Numbered from the stretch's first letter, positions 8,462 through 17,262 are shown. The stretch is 64,000 bases of DNA from Cyclobacterium sp. (GCF_014762705.1 NZ_JABURL010000050.1:62001-126000), one strand, 5' to 3'. Numbers and translations are program-made. The notes: generated by a model from the letters alone, not told the origin.

Positions 8462-10240
8462 CTATTTGTTAATGCTAAATTGATCTACCGTTTCTCCTTC
8501 CAGATTTATGGTTGTTGCATTCAGCTGGTCTCCATCAATGGTGACGTACTGGTAAAGGTGTTCGCCCGGAAACTGAACTTCCGCGTAAGATTCCTTGTCT
8601 ATTCCTTTATTCTTTCCTGTAGTGCCAATTGATATCCAATAAATGGTTCCTTCTTCCGGTGAATTTTTGACTTCACCGTTATAAATGGGTTTTGAGCGCA
8701 TGTAATAGTGAAAATGCCCCCCTAGAACCATGTCAACATGGTATGCGTCGAAAAGCGGACCCCAGAGGCCCTGAATTTCCGGGTAAGGCTCCACGGCATT
8801 GTAAGGGGGGAAATGGAAAACGGCGATTTTCCAGGTAGCTTCCGATCCACTCAGTTTTTCTTCAATCCATGCGGTTTGGTCACTCAAAGGAAGGGTGGCA
8901 TCAATCATGAGAAATAGCGTGTTTTGGTAATTGAAAGCATAGGTCCTTCCTGCTATTTCCGGATTTGGACTATCGGAAGGCAGGCTCAGCATTTCTTCGT
9001 ACATCCAGGCTCCCAGCCCATCCTGGCTGTCATGATTGCCTGGAACTGCCAAAAAAGGCTTTCTGGAAATGGGACCTCCGGCATAGGCAAAAAGTTTGTC
9101 CCAATCATCCCTGTATAACCCGGTGTCGACCAGGTCACCGGAGGAAAAATAAAATGCTGCACCGGGATGTTGTTTTTCAGATTTTTTGATCAGGTCACCC
9201 CAAATTGCTGAATTGTGAATATCTCCAAACCAGGTGAAAGAGAAAGCCTTTTTCTCCCTGGCTGCAGTGAAGAATGTTTCAACGGATGACCAACCTGCGG
9301 CATCATTTCCCACCATATATTCGTATTTGGTATCCGGACCAAGCGCTTGGAGCTTTGCCGTAAAACGGTGCATGTAGCGGTCATTTTCTAAAAGCCGATC
9401 CTCCATTAGAAATTTTTCTGCCGTAGTCGTTAATGTATCGGTTGACCCTTCAGACCAGTATTTCACAAATCCTTCAGGAACCGTTTCATCGGTGCGCCAC
9501 TGAATGTCCATGGTACTGGCAGGATCTCCGCTCCAGGTCAACACGACCTGGTCAGGCTTTTTGCCAGTAGGAAAATCAGTGGTACGGAATGCATTGACGA
9601 TATGTGCCTCCCTGGCTCTCCCCCGAATGGTGGTCAGCAATTGCTGCCCTTCGAGAGCCTCTGGTACCTGCGTAAGTGTAAGCCCATCCCAGTCATGGTA
9701 AGTGAATGCACCGGTTTCAAAAGTTTCTATGTGCTGGTTTTCCGGAAAAATAGGAGTGATTTCCAAATTCTCTTCCTGGTTTTGAGGGGCAAGTGCTACA
9801 AAATATACGGGGCGGTGTTTGCCAAAGCCATTGATGCCCAGGTTTATTTCCCCGGAATCATGGTTTTTTTGCCATACTTCATAGGTATAGCTTCCATTTT
9901 TGACTTCCATATCCGTCTGGTTAAACCCCGAGGGTTTCAGCCAAAATGGGATCTTTTCCTGTGCTTTATCCCGCATTAAAGAAATGGTTACCGGAACATT
10001 TACCTTCATTTTCCAATACTGAGTGGCCAGCGCAGCTTTTTCTTCCTCACTGAGGTATTGTTCAACGAATTCATGAGAGATGGTGTCCAAAGTTTCTTTG
10101 TCCCAATCTGCATATAGTCTGGTAACAATATCATCCATGGTTGCAGATACCGGAGGCAAATTTTCAGGGATATTTCCGTCAGGACCACATGAAATTAAGA
10201 TTAGGTTGAGCAACAGGACTGCGTAAGTAATTTTTTTCAT
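8462..10240 (-). CDS. Lipoprotein purple-acid-phosphatase-like metallophosphoesterase
   Basis: 592 residues from ATG 10240. The frame is open to 10273, but MKKITYAVLLLNLILISC gives a proper lipoprotein signal with Cys near position 18. Domains: a unique N-terminal region (about 20-240); an Fn3-like domain typical of purple acid phosphatases (VVLTWSGDPASTMDIQWRT, about 250-350); and a calcineurin-like domain with GDIHN, GDLVDTG, GNHD, FHFPPY and GGHFH, covering the usual metal ligands. It is probably an outer-membrane or periplasmic phosphomonoesterase. It is divergent from the SusC/SusD pair, hinting at phosphorylated substrate use. The exact substrate is unknown. Confidence 0.85.
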   Translation of the reverse strand: MKKITYAVLLLNLILISCGPDGNIPENLPPVSATMDDIVTRLYADWDKETLDTISHEFVEQYLSEEEKAALATQYWKMKVNVPVTISLMRDKAQEKIPFWLKPSGFNQTDMEVKNGSYTYEVWQKNHDSGEINLGINGFGKHRPVYFVALAPQNQEENLEITPIFPENQHIETFETGAFTYHDWDGLTLTQVPEALEGQQLLTTIRGRAREAHIVNAFRTTDFPTGKKPDQVVLTWSGDPASTMDIQWRTDETVPEGFVKYWSEGSTDTLTTTAEKFLMEDRLLENDRYMHRFTAKLQALGPDTKYEYMVGNDAAGWSSVETFFTAAREKKAFSFTWFGDIHNSAIWGDLIKKSEKQHPGAAFYFSSGDLVDTGLYRDDWDKLFAYAGGPISRKPFLAVPGNHDSQDGLGAWMYEEMLSLPSDSPNPEIAGRTYAFNYQNTLFLMIDATLPLSDQTAWIEEKLSGSEATWKIAVFHFPPYNAVEPYPEIQGLWGPLFDAYHVDMVLGGHFHYYMRSKPIYNGEVKNSPEEGTIYWISIGTTGKNKGIDKESYAEVQFPGEHLYQYVTIDGDQLNATTINLEGETVDQFSINK

Positions 10241-10331
10241 AAAGAGTTTTACATTTTTAAAGAGCAACATCATTTTGCCAGACTCATTTTTATTTTAATA
10301 CAGCAAACGGGGGAAACAGGCCATTTAATGA

Positions 10332-10358
10332 ATTGTTAAGTTGCTTAACAATTTTTTC
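10332..10358. promoter_or_regulatory. Inverted repeat in the divergent region (operator or attenuator candidate)
   Basis: AATTGTTAAG (10331-10340) and CTTAACAATT (10344-10353) are perfect inverted copies around TTG, followed on the plus strand by further T. The shape is that of an intrinsic terminator, but no plus-strand gene ends here. It lies between the phosphatase start (10240) and the small gene at 10427. It could be an operator or a leader attenuator. Confidence 0.45.
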
Positions 10359-10426
10359 ATCACAATTTGAAAATAATAAATAGTCTTTTTTTCCAGGACC
10401 TGGTATATACCGTGGAGGGCAAACAC

Positions 10427-10618
10427 ATGAAAAAGACAAAACCAGGAGCTCTGTTTCAGCGGCTTGTAAATAATAAGATTTCCAGGGATGAGTTTGAGGA
10501 GTTGTTGCAGGGCATGGAAGACCAAGAGATGAAAACCCTCCTTGAGGCGAGTATGAAAAAATATTTTGATGAGATTTTGACTCAATATGAAAAGGAAAAA
10601 AAAATAAAAAAGTCGTAA
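10427..10618 (+). CDS. Small protein resembling the N-terminus of a FecR anti-sigma factor
   Basis: 63 residues from ATG 10427; the frame is open from 10367 but this ATG starts the recognisable part. The sequence LFQRLVNNKISRDEFEELLQGM and the helix after it look like the N-terminal helical domain of Bacteroidota FecR-like anti-sigma factors. The transmembrane and periplasmic parts are missing. After the TAA the same frame continues open for about 41 codons (10619-10744, starting MYPSQRIKVMD) with no clear FecR similarity. It lies directly upstream of a SusC gene, where sigma/anti-sigma genes are often found. It may be a relic or a free-standing regulator. Confidence 0.45.
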   Translation: MKKTKPGALFQRLVNNKISRDEFEELLQGMEDQEMKTLLEASMKKYFDEILTQYEKEKKIKKS

Positions 10619-10773
10619 ATGTATCCGTCACAACGGATAAAGGTAATGGATAATGATCAAAATGATTGGTTGTTCCAGATAAGCCTCAGGTTCAGAAGGG
10701 GCCCGGTTTGGATGAAAAATTCCAATAAAATAAAGGAAAGCTAAATTAAAACTGTAAATCAATTTAATGAGTT

Positions 10774-13700
10774 ATGAAAAAACGCCGTACTAAAAAAATG
10801 TTGAAGTGGATGGTACCACTTCTATCGGTAGGACTGGTTTGTTCCGGTACCTTACTTGCGGGGGCAAACAACCTTCCGGGTACCAGTTTAGGAAATCCAA
10901 TACATGCCTCTGGCCTATTGGAAGATGAAATTGCTGTTACTATCACAGGAACAGTGACTTCTCAGGAAGACAATGTCGGTATACCCGGTGTAACTGTTTT
11001 TGAAAAAGGAACGAATAACGGAACTGTAACCAATGCAGATGGTGCTTACAGGATAGATGTGGCAGGGCCAAATGCTGTTTTGATTTTTTCATTTGTCGGT
11101 TTCGAAAGTCAGGAAGTGACTGTTGGCAACCGAACCACCTTAGATGTTACCCTGCAGGAAACAGCAACAGATATGTCTGAAGTGGTAGTGACTGCCCTTG
11201 GAATCGAAAGGGATCAGCGTTCACTGGGCTATGATGTTTCCAGTGTAGAAGCAGAAGACATTACCCAGGTAACCCAGGAAAATGTATTGAGTTCCCTGGC
11301 AGGAAGAATGCCGGGCGTGACCATCAATCAGACCAGTGGACCTGGGTCATCCATGAGCATGGTGATCAGGGGAGCTACTTCCCTGACTACGGACAACCAG
11401 CCCCTATTTGTAGTAGATGGGGTGCCCATGTCCAATTCTCTGAATAACATTTCCCAGAATGGGGATGGTAACCAGGTTGATTACGGTAATGCCATATCTG
11501 ATATCAATCCGGATGACATTGCCAATATCAGTGTATTAAAAGGTCCCAGTGCCGCAGCACTTTACGGAACCAGGGCAGGTAATGGAGTTGTATTGATCAC
11601 CACCAAATCAGGAAGCAAACGAAAAGACATGGGCGTTTCCTTTTCTACCAGTAACGTATTCGAAAGACCTACACGCCTACTGGACTTTCATTACCGCTAT
11701 GCCAATGGCAACAGGGAAGGGGTATTCAATGAAGGATCCGCTTATTGGGGTGGTCCCCAACTTGATGCAGGAAATACAGCCATTCAGTGGAACAGTCCTG
11801 TGGATGAGAACGGGAACAGAATTCCTACTGAGCTAAGGTCCTATCCAAATGCCATGAAGGATTTCATGCAAACGGGGGTGACTTCAACAAATAATCTGGC
11901 AGTTAGTGGAGGAAATGATGACGCCACTTACAGGGTCTCCTATTCCAATATGTTGCACAAGGGAATGATCCCCAATTCCGATCTTTTCCGAAACAACATT
12001 TCCACCTCGGTTTCCTACAACATATTGGAAAAGCTGACTTTCAGTTCAAACTTTAATTACAGCAACAGCCAGTCCAATGACCGGCCCAGTACAGGGGACA
12101 GAAGAGCTAACCCACTTGAGGCCATTTACAATTCTTCATATGTAAATTTTGAAGAGATGAGAAACATATGGGTTGAAGGACAGGAAGGTATCCAGCAAAT
12201 TCGGACAACTGCAGGCGATAATCCTTATTTCATTGCCTACGGAATTGAAAATTCATTCCGAAGGGACAGAATATTTGGCAATACCTCACTGGATTACAAA
12301 TTCAATGACAGCTTTAATATTACTGCAAGGTACTCCCTGGACAGATCGAATGAGAACAGGGAGACGAAAATTCCTTTCAGCTACAGCCGAATGGCGAGAG
12401 GTGGATACTACACCACTGACTTGTTGACTCAGGAGTCCAATGCGGATATTCTGGCCAGCTACAAGCAGGATTTTGGAAAACTGGATTTTAATGCATCTGC
12501 TGGTGGAAACATCATGACGCGTTTTGGCTCCAGCAACAGCGTAGGCGTAGGTGGAAACCGAAATAACGGCCTTGTAGTTCCCGGTATTTATAACGTGCAA
12601 AACATTCCTGCGGATAATCGTTCGGTGAATAGTGGGTATTTCAAAAGATCCATCTACAGTATATACGGTTTGGCTTCTTTCGGATTTGCAGACCAATTGT
12701 ACCTGGATTTGACGGCCCGAAATGACTGGTCTTCTACCTTACCCGCTGCAAACCGTTCGTATTTTTATCCATCAGCCTCTTTAAGCTGGTTGGCCAATTA
12801 TACCTTTAATTTGCCTGAGAGCATAGACATGCTTAAAGGTAGGATTGGATGGGCACAGGTAGGTAATGATACCGACCCCTACCGATTGGTTCAAAACCTA
12901 AGTACCGGATTGTACAACAATATCAATACCGCTGCTATGCCCTCGGGTTTGTTAAACCCAGATCTTAAGCCTGAGGAAGCCACATCAATTGAAGTAGGTG
13001 TGGATTTAAATATGTTTCAAAACAGATTGCGGTTTACAGGTACCTATTATACTGTAGATAACCGAAACCAGATCTTTGCAGTAAACCTTCCCCGTTCCTC
13101 TGGATTTAGCAGTAGGTTGATCAATGCCGGATTGATCCAAAGCCGGGGTTTGGAATTTACCCTGGGAGGCACACCATTGAGCAGGAATGGCTGGAATTGG
13201 GATATTAACCTGAACTGGAGTAGAAACCGAACCAGAGTGGTGGAGCTGAGCGATAACCTGGACCGAATCATCCTTTGGGGTGAAAATGATGCAGGAGCGA
13301 TTACCTTCCTTGGAGAGAACATCGGAGATATGTATAGCTCGGGCTTTGCTCAAGTGGAGGATCCTAATTCTCCCTACTATCAATGGCCAATTTTGACCAG
13401 TACGGGCGAATGGCAAGCATTCCGTGGTGTTGATGAGGAGCTTCGCAAAGTAGGGAATTTCAATCCGGACTTTATCCTGGGGGGCCAAACCAGTTTGAGC
13501 TACAAACGATTGGTATTGAACGCCAGCTTCGATTGGAGAAGTGGCGGGGAGTTCATGTCCTTTACATATCGATACGGAGAGTCAGACTGGAAATCTCAGC
13601 GTCAGTTGGACAACCTGATTCCTGGTGGATTGTATACCGATGCCGAATTGGTGGAGCTATTGAAATCAGATCCGGATAAGTACATCATTCCACGACCAGG

Positions 13701-14193
13701 TAATTTCCCAAGAGTGGGTGGGCATACTGCTGAGACAGGAGGTTTTCCTGTGGATGAAAATGGAAATGACGGTGCCTTTATACCAGGTGTGATTCAAACT
13801 GCGGGCCAGGATACGCCTGATAACTATGCAGATGATGTATATGAAGAACATCTTGGAGGGCCAGAAACCAATATCTACCCCATTACCAATACTTATGCCT
13901 GGAGGTTCAATGAGCAGGTTACCTTTGATGCCTCTTTTATTAAACTGAGAGAACTTTCTCTTGGTTATCGAATTCCGGATTTCGGCGCTTTCAGAAATGC
14001 CACCTTTGCCATCTACACAAGAAATATCATGTTGTGGACCAAGGCTGACATTGGTATTGATCCGGAAAGGGCCTTCTGGGCCGGAGGGGGAAGCCAGGGA
14101 GATACAGCGTCTCAGTTCCGTCAGGGAATTGAAAGGCAGAATGTAATGCCCTGGAGTGTTCCGGTAGGGTTCAAACTTAATTTTAATTTGTAA
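10774..14193 (+). CDS. SusC/RagA-type TonB-dependent outer membrane transporter
   Basis: 1139 residues. A signal peptide spans about 1-30, then a carboxypeptidase-D-like regulatory domain (GTVTSQEDNVGIPGVTVFEKG, about 58-130) and a TonB box-like region with EVVVTALG. The plug has VVIRG-, FVVDGVPM- and VLKGPSAAALYGTRAGNGVVLITTK-type blocks typical of SusC. The rest is a 22-strand barrel ending in FKLNFNL. It takes up oligosaccharides or peptides with its SusD partner, which starts 20 nt downstream. No STN domain is present, so sigma/anti-sigma signalling through this receptor is unlikely. The substrate cannot be told from the sequence. Confidence 0.93.
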   Translation: MKKRRTKKMLKWMVPLLSVGLVCSGTLLAGANNLPGTSLGNPIHASGLLEDEIAVTITGTVTSQEDNVGIPGVTVFEKGTNNGTVTNADGAYRIDVAGPNAVLIFSFVGFESQEVTVGNRTTLDVTLQETATDMSEVVVTALGIERDQRSLGYDVSSVEAEDITQVTQENVLSSLAGRMPGVTINQTSGPGSSMSMVIRGATSLTTDNQPLFVVDGVPMSNSLNNISQNGDGNQVDYGNAISDINPDDIANISVLKGPSAAALYGTRAGNGVVLITTKSGSKRKDMGVSFSTSNVFERPTRLLDFHYRYANGNREGVFNEGSAYWGGPQLDAGNTAIQWNSPVDENGNRIPTELRSYPNAMKDFMQTGVTSTNNLAVSGGNDDATYRVSYSNMLHKGMIPNSDLFRNNISTSVSYNILEKLTFSSNFNYSNSQSNDRPSTGDRRANPLEAIYNSSYVNFEEMRNIWVEGQEGIQQIRTTAGDNPYFIAYGIENSFRRDRIFGNTSLDYKFNDSFNITARYSLDRSNENRETKIPFSYSRMARGGYYTTDLLTQESNADILASYKQDFGKLDFNASAGGNIMTRFGSSNSVGVGGNRNNGLVVPGIYNVQNIPADNRSVNSGYFKRSIYSIYGLASFGFADQLYLDLTARNDWSSTLPAANRSYFYPSASLSWLANYTFNLPESIDMLKGRIGWAQVGNDTDPYRLVQNLSTGLYNNINTAAMPSGLLNPDLKPEEATSIEVGVDLNMFQNRLRFTGTYYTVDNRNQIFAVNLPRSSGFSSRLINAGLIQSRGLEFTLGGTPLSRNGWNWDINLNWSRNRTRVVELSDNLDRIILWGENDAGAITFLGENIGDMYSSGFAQVEDPNSPYYQWPILTSTGEWQAFRGVDEELRKVGNFNPDFILGGQTSLSYKRLVLNASFDWRSGGEFMSFTYRYGESDWKSQRQLDNLIPGGLYTDAELVELLKSDPDKYIIPRPGNFPRVGGHTAETGGFPVDENGNDGAFIPGVIQTAGQDTPDNYADDVYEEHLGGPETNIYPITNTYAWRFNEQVTFDASFIKLRELSLGYRIPDFGAFRNATFAIYTRNIMLWTKADIGIDPERAFWAGGGSQGDTASQFRQGIERQNVMPWSVPVGFKLNFNL

Positions 14194-14213
14194 ATTCCTT
14201 TAATATACAAATC

Positions 14214-15914
14214 ATGAAGCATTTATTTGATTTTCGAAAAATAGCTTTATTCGTATTCGGATTGGTCCTATTCTCGGGTTGTGACGAGAAACTAGATGAG
14301 ATGAATATCAATCCTTATGGAATAGAGCCTTCCAATGCCAATCCGAATTTGTTGATGCCAACGGTATTGTCTTCCGCAGCCCAGGATTATGTAAACCTGG
14401 GTTACAATGACCTGGCAGGTGCTGTTCAACATACCCAAAAAAATGGCTGGTACGGTGGACACAACCATTATGAATGGAGCAACCGGAACTGGACAGGCTG
14501 GTACGATATATTACGCACCAATGAGCTGATGATCCGCAGGGGACAGGACCTGGAAAATGAATTCTTTGAGGGGATGGGTTTGACCATGAAATCCTTTGTA
14601 TTTGGTAATATAGCAGACCTTTGGGGAGATGCGCCTTATACGGATGCACTGAAGGGTGACCAGGGAGGAGAGGAATTTCAATACCCTGAATTTGATAGCC
14701 AGGAAGTGATATACGATGGGATCATAGCAGATCTTCAGCAGGCAGTTCAGATTCTTGGCTCAGCCTCCAATGAAGGGGTTACAAATGGCAATGACCTGTA
14801 CTACGGCGGGAATACCCAAAACTGGCAGCGATTTGCCAATTCACTCTTGCTGAGATATTACATGCGCCTTTCGGAGAAAAAACCTGATGTGGCCAGGGCA
14901 GGAGTCGAAGCCATCTATAGCAGTGGCATTTATATTGATGACCCCTCTCAGGATGCAACATTGGATTACACCGGAGGGGCCAATGATCAGTGGTTATCCA
15001 GGCATGTGAGACTCAATCCGGATGATTTTCAGCGGTACCAGGCCTGCCAGACTTTCATAGACCAGTTGACTGAGACCAACGACCCCCGTTTGACCGTATG
15101 GTTTGATTCGGTGCGGGTACAATGGGTAGCTGATGAATCCCTTGCTACAGCCAGAGAAGATTTTATCAGAGCGGATGGGGAGCCTTTGAGCGTGGAAACA
15201 TATCCTTATGATGATTTTGTAGAATTGTATGCCGATGTGAAATTTACCAGGCGGTACAATCCTACTCTGGTAGAAGAGGATTACAACGATGACCTTTATG
15301 TAGGCCTTCCTCCTGGAATTACCGTTCCAGAATCTTATAACGGTAATCCTTCACCAGGTCAGGGAACGCAAAACCAGCATGTTTCTCAGCTTGCTCCTAT
15401 TTACAGCACCGAGGGATCCCCAGGTGATATCTTGAAGGCCAGGATCATATCCGCAGCAGAAGTGAGCTTTATCTTTGCAGAAGCTGCCTTGAAAGGCTGG
15501 AATGTGGGAGATGCCGAAACCCATTACAATAAAGCCATAGAGCAGTCGCTGGAAACCTGGAACAGGGCTGATGAGTACAATTCCTTCATCAGTCAGCCGG
15601 AAATCAGTTTTAACAATTCATTGGAGCAAATAATGGAACAAAAATGGGTGGCCAGCTGGACAGCTGCTGCCGAATCCTTTGCTGATTTCCGAAGAACAGG
15701 ATATCCTGCACTGGAGGCAGGTCCACTTTCTCCTCAGCCAGAGGTGGCCATCAGGTTCCAATATGGTAACGACGAATACAATAACAATTCAGAAAGCATT
15801 GAGGCTGCACTGGATGCGGGAGGCCTTGAGGTGACTCCGTATTCCGGAAACTTCGGTGCCGATAGTCCCTGGTCCAAGCCATGGTTGTATCAGGGCACCA
15901 ATGTTCCATTTTAA
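14214..15914 (+). CDS. SusD/RagB-type surface nutrient-binding lipoprotein
   Basis: 566 residues with a lipoprotein signal (LVLFSGCDEK, Cys near 23). It contains SusD_RagB features: an N-terminal NINPYGIEPSNANPNLLMPTVL region, the TPR-like GMGLTMKSFVFGNIADLWGDAPYTDAL block, and a C-terminal QKWVASWTAAAESFADFRRTGYPAL segment. It belongs to the SusD-like group often described as SusD-like_2. It sits on the transporter as a lid that captures the ligand. It is co-transcribed with the SusC gene and followed by a terminator at 15945-15984. Confidence 0.92.
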   Translation: MKHLFDFRKIALFVFGLVLFSGCDEKLDEMNINPYGIEPSNANPNLLMPTVLSSAAQDYVNLGYNDLAGAVQHTQKNGWYGGHNHYEWSNRNWTGWYDILRTNELMIRRGQDLENEFFEGMGLTMKSFVFGNIADLWGDAPYTDALKGDQGGEEFQYPEFDSQEVIYDGIIADLQQAVQILGSASNEGVTNGNDLYYGGNTQNWQRFANSLLLRYYMRLSEKKPDVARAGVEAIYSSGIYIDDPSQDATLDYTGGANDQWLSRHVRLNPDDFQRYQACQTFIDQLTETNDPRLTVWFDSVRVQWVADESLATAREDFIRADGEPLSVETYPYDDFVELYADVKFTRRYNPTLVEEDYNDDLYVGLPPGITVPESYNGNPSPGQGTQNQHVSQLAPIYSTEGSPGDILKARIISAAEVSFIFAEAALKGWNVGDAETHYNKAIEQSLETWNRADEYNSFISQPEISFNNSLEQIMEQKWVASWTAAAESFADFRRTGYPALEAGPLSPQPEVAIRFQYGNDEYNNNSESIEAALDAGGLEVTPYSGNFGADSPWSKPWLYQGTNVPF

Positions 15915-15944
15915 GATTTAATCTCATTTTTTTCTAATCACGAT

Positions 15945-15984
15945 AAAGGTTCTTCGCCCCGTTTTGGAGCGGAGGACCTTTTTT
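15945..15984 (+). terminator. Intrinsic terminator after the first SusD gene
   Basis: AAAGGTTCTTCGC pairs with GCGGAGGACCTTT (with G-U pairs), followed by TTTTTTA. It ends the SusC/SusD operon. Confidence 0.82.
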
Positions 15985-16067
15985 ATTTAAAAATTTAAAT
16001 TTCAAATGCCATTCCTGAAACACAGGAGTATTAAATTCTCCTTCATTAATCCTACAAACTTATGATT

Positions 16068-16100
16068 GGGCAGCATGAAATTCTAAGTGCTGCCCTTTTT
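16068..16100 (+). terminator. Second hairpin with T-run downstream of the SusD gene
   Basis: GGGCAGCA (16068-16075) and TGCTGCCC (16088-16095) form a perfect 8-bp stem, followed by five T. It lies about 90 bp after the first terminator with no gene between, so it is either a backup terminator or a leftover from a lost gene. Confidence 0.6.
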
Positions 16101-16144
16101 GGTCCATGAGGGATGTCTTTTTTCTTTTGGAAAACTTTTGAATG

Positions 16145-16190
16145 GGAAAAACTATCTTCATGGTGGCTCAAAGGGAAGAAACGTTCTTTG
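16145..16190 (+). repeat. Direct repeat copy A flanking the toxin-antitoxin pair
   Basis: 46 bp starting GGAAAAACTATCTTCATG and ending GAAACGTTCTTTG. It matches the segment at 16889-16934 without gaps at 37 of 46 positions (hand count). After a short gap similarity resumes (AAAGGTCGGGAGGAGG against AAAGGTTGTGAGGGGG). The copy breaks off near 16235, just before the toxin gene end. Confidence 0.75.
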
Positions 16191-16265
16191 TTTTTAGACT
16201 CGCAAAAAGGTCGGGAGGAGGTTGGAGAAGTTTAGCTACAAAAAACCACTTACATAAATAGCCGT

Positions 16266-16535
16266 CTAATAATGTCCATAAGCTGAAATAACAGTAACAA
16301 TCACTTTCTCCCCATCAATTGAATAAACCAAACGGTGTTCTTTATTTATTCTTCTTGACCAATAGCCAGAAAGGATATTTTTCAATCTTTCTGGTTTACC
16401 TGTGCCGGTCTCCGGATGTTCTTCAAGTTCATCCAACAATTGATCGATCTTTATAATAAGCTTTTTGTTTCCAGATTTTTAATGTCTCAAGAGGCCCTTT
16501 TCGGCAATTTTAGTAAAGACTACTTTAAAACTCAC
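16266..16535 (-). pseudogene. yoeB: YoeB/Txe-family toxin gene with in-frame stop
   Basis: Read from GTG at 16535 (overlapping the antitoxin stop as GTGA) the frame gives MSFKVVFTKIAEKGLLRH, then TAA at 16481-16479. It then continues KSGNKKLIIKIDQLLDEL, through HPETGTGKPERLKNILSGYW and RRINKEHRLVYSIDGEK, to ISAYGHY and TAG. The last part is clear YoeB: KPE, SGYWSRRI, EHRLVY and the C-terminal His-Tyr are the RNase active-site region. Full length would be 89 codons, normal for YoeB. One change (TTA to TAA at codon 19) explains the break. The toxin is therefore probably inactive, unless the stop is a sequencing error or is read through. Confidence 0.85.
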
Positions 16536-16783
16536 AGACCGAGCATTTTTTTACGTTCTTTTTTGGTCATTTCGATAATTTCCCCCTCCTTGGACTGTTT
16601 TACACCCTCAAGTATTTCTTTTACATTTTTTGGATTGTCGAAATATGGATCTCCGCTTGGAGAAGGATTTTCCTTTTTTGCCAACTCCCACTCTCGAAAT
16701 GATACGTTGTACCTTCGGGCAAGCTCCCTAAACTTCTCCAGTATTTCGATTTTATCGCTCTCTATTTCAAATAGTTGCTTCAT
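16532..16783 (-). CDS. Antitoxin partner of the YoeB-like toxin
   Basis: 83 residues. An N-terminal helical part is followed by DPYFDNPKNVKEILEGVKQ and a basic C-terminus (MTKKERKKMLGL). The layout, a short acidic-basic protein whose stop overlaps the GTG start of a YoeB-like toxin, is the classic antitoxin-first order. The PYFDxPxNV block is seen in small Bacteroidota antitoxins paired with Txe/YoeB. It would bind and block the toxin and repress the operon. The frame is intact although the toxin frame is broken. DNA-binding residues cannot be assigned with confidence. Confidence 0.75.
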   Translation of the reverse strand: MKQLFEIESDKIEILEKFRELARRYNVSFREWELAKKENPSPSGDPYFDNPKNVKEILEGVKQSKEGEIIEMTKKERKKMLGL

Positions 16784-16888
16784 AATCCAAATTTAAGATT
16801 TAATTATTAAACGATGCAAATATTAAAGAGATTCAAAGTTGTGCTTCTTTTCTCATTCCTGTCTGCAGATTAACTTTTAACTGAAAAA

Positions 16889-16934
16889 GGAAAAACTATC
16901 TTTATGATTGTCCACAGGGGCGAAACGTTCTTTA
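16889..16934 (+). repeat. Direct repeat copy B upstream of the RHS remnant
   Basis: 46 bp starting GGAAAAACTATCTTTATG and ending GAAACGTTCTTTA, the partner of 16145-16190. Copy B runs on directly into the RHS-like coding remnant. This suggests that copy A is a truncated duplicate of the same element and that the toxin-antitoxin pair lies between the two. Confidence 0.75.
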
Positions 16935-16946
16935 TAAAGGTTGTGA

Positions 16947-17159
16947 GGGGGGTGGAAAAGCTTCGGAAATTGTTGTGCAGGGGCATACCGCTATGGGTTC
17001 CAGCGCTGGGAGGCTGATGACGAGCTTAAAGAACCTGGTAAATCCTACACTACGCATTTCAGACAGCATGATCCTGAGATTGGCAGGACCTGGAGCAGGG
17101 ACCCCAAGAATCAGTATGCGTCTCCCTACGTCATGCCCCGAAATGCTGAGAAGAACTAA
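16947..17159 (+). pseudogene. RHS/YD-repeat core remnant
   Basis: The frame ending TAA 17157-17159 reads AYRYGFQRWEADDELKEPGK, then SYTTHFRQHDPEIGRTWSRD and PKNQYASPYVMPRNAEKN. This matches the C-terminal core of Bacteroidota RHS-repeat proteins (RYGFxGxExDDE, DPRIGRxxSxDP, SPYxxxxNNP). Several core residues are degraded, an in-frame stop lies at 16944-16946, and no start or upstream repeats exist, so it is a fragment of a once large secreted toxin-like protein. The frame in another phase at 16975-17289 is a shadow. Confidence 0.8.
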
Positions 17160-17222
17160 TAAGCAAAAGCAGGTCCACCGTGGGCCAATCAACAAGCTTA
17201 CCATCCTAACCTACCGAATCAA

Positions 17223-17262
17223 GCCCCGGAAGGGGCAAATAGAACGGATTAACATCCGTTCT
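17223..17262. repeat. Pair of short hairpins
   Basis: GCCCC-GGAA-GGGGC (17223-17236) is followed closely by AGAACGGAT-TAAC-ATCCGTTCT (17241-17262), a perfect 9-bp stem. Neither has a T-run on the minus strand. They may help end the membrane protein gene (minus, ends 17314), or may be a dispersed repeat. Confidence 0.5.

Noticed and set aside
12286-12696. 136-codon minus-strand frame inside the first SusC gene
   Set aside because: Antisense to conserved barrel sequence; no features.
16416-16796. Plus-strand frame across the toxin-antitoxin region
   Set aside because: Overlaps the antitoxin and toxin genes, whose family motifs are on the minus strand.
16145-16934. The two 46-bp repeats as a CRISPR array or insertion-sequence ends
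   Set aside because: Only two copies, about 745 bp apart, in direct orientation, with genes between them and no transposase.
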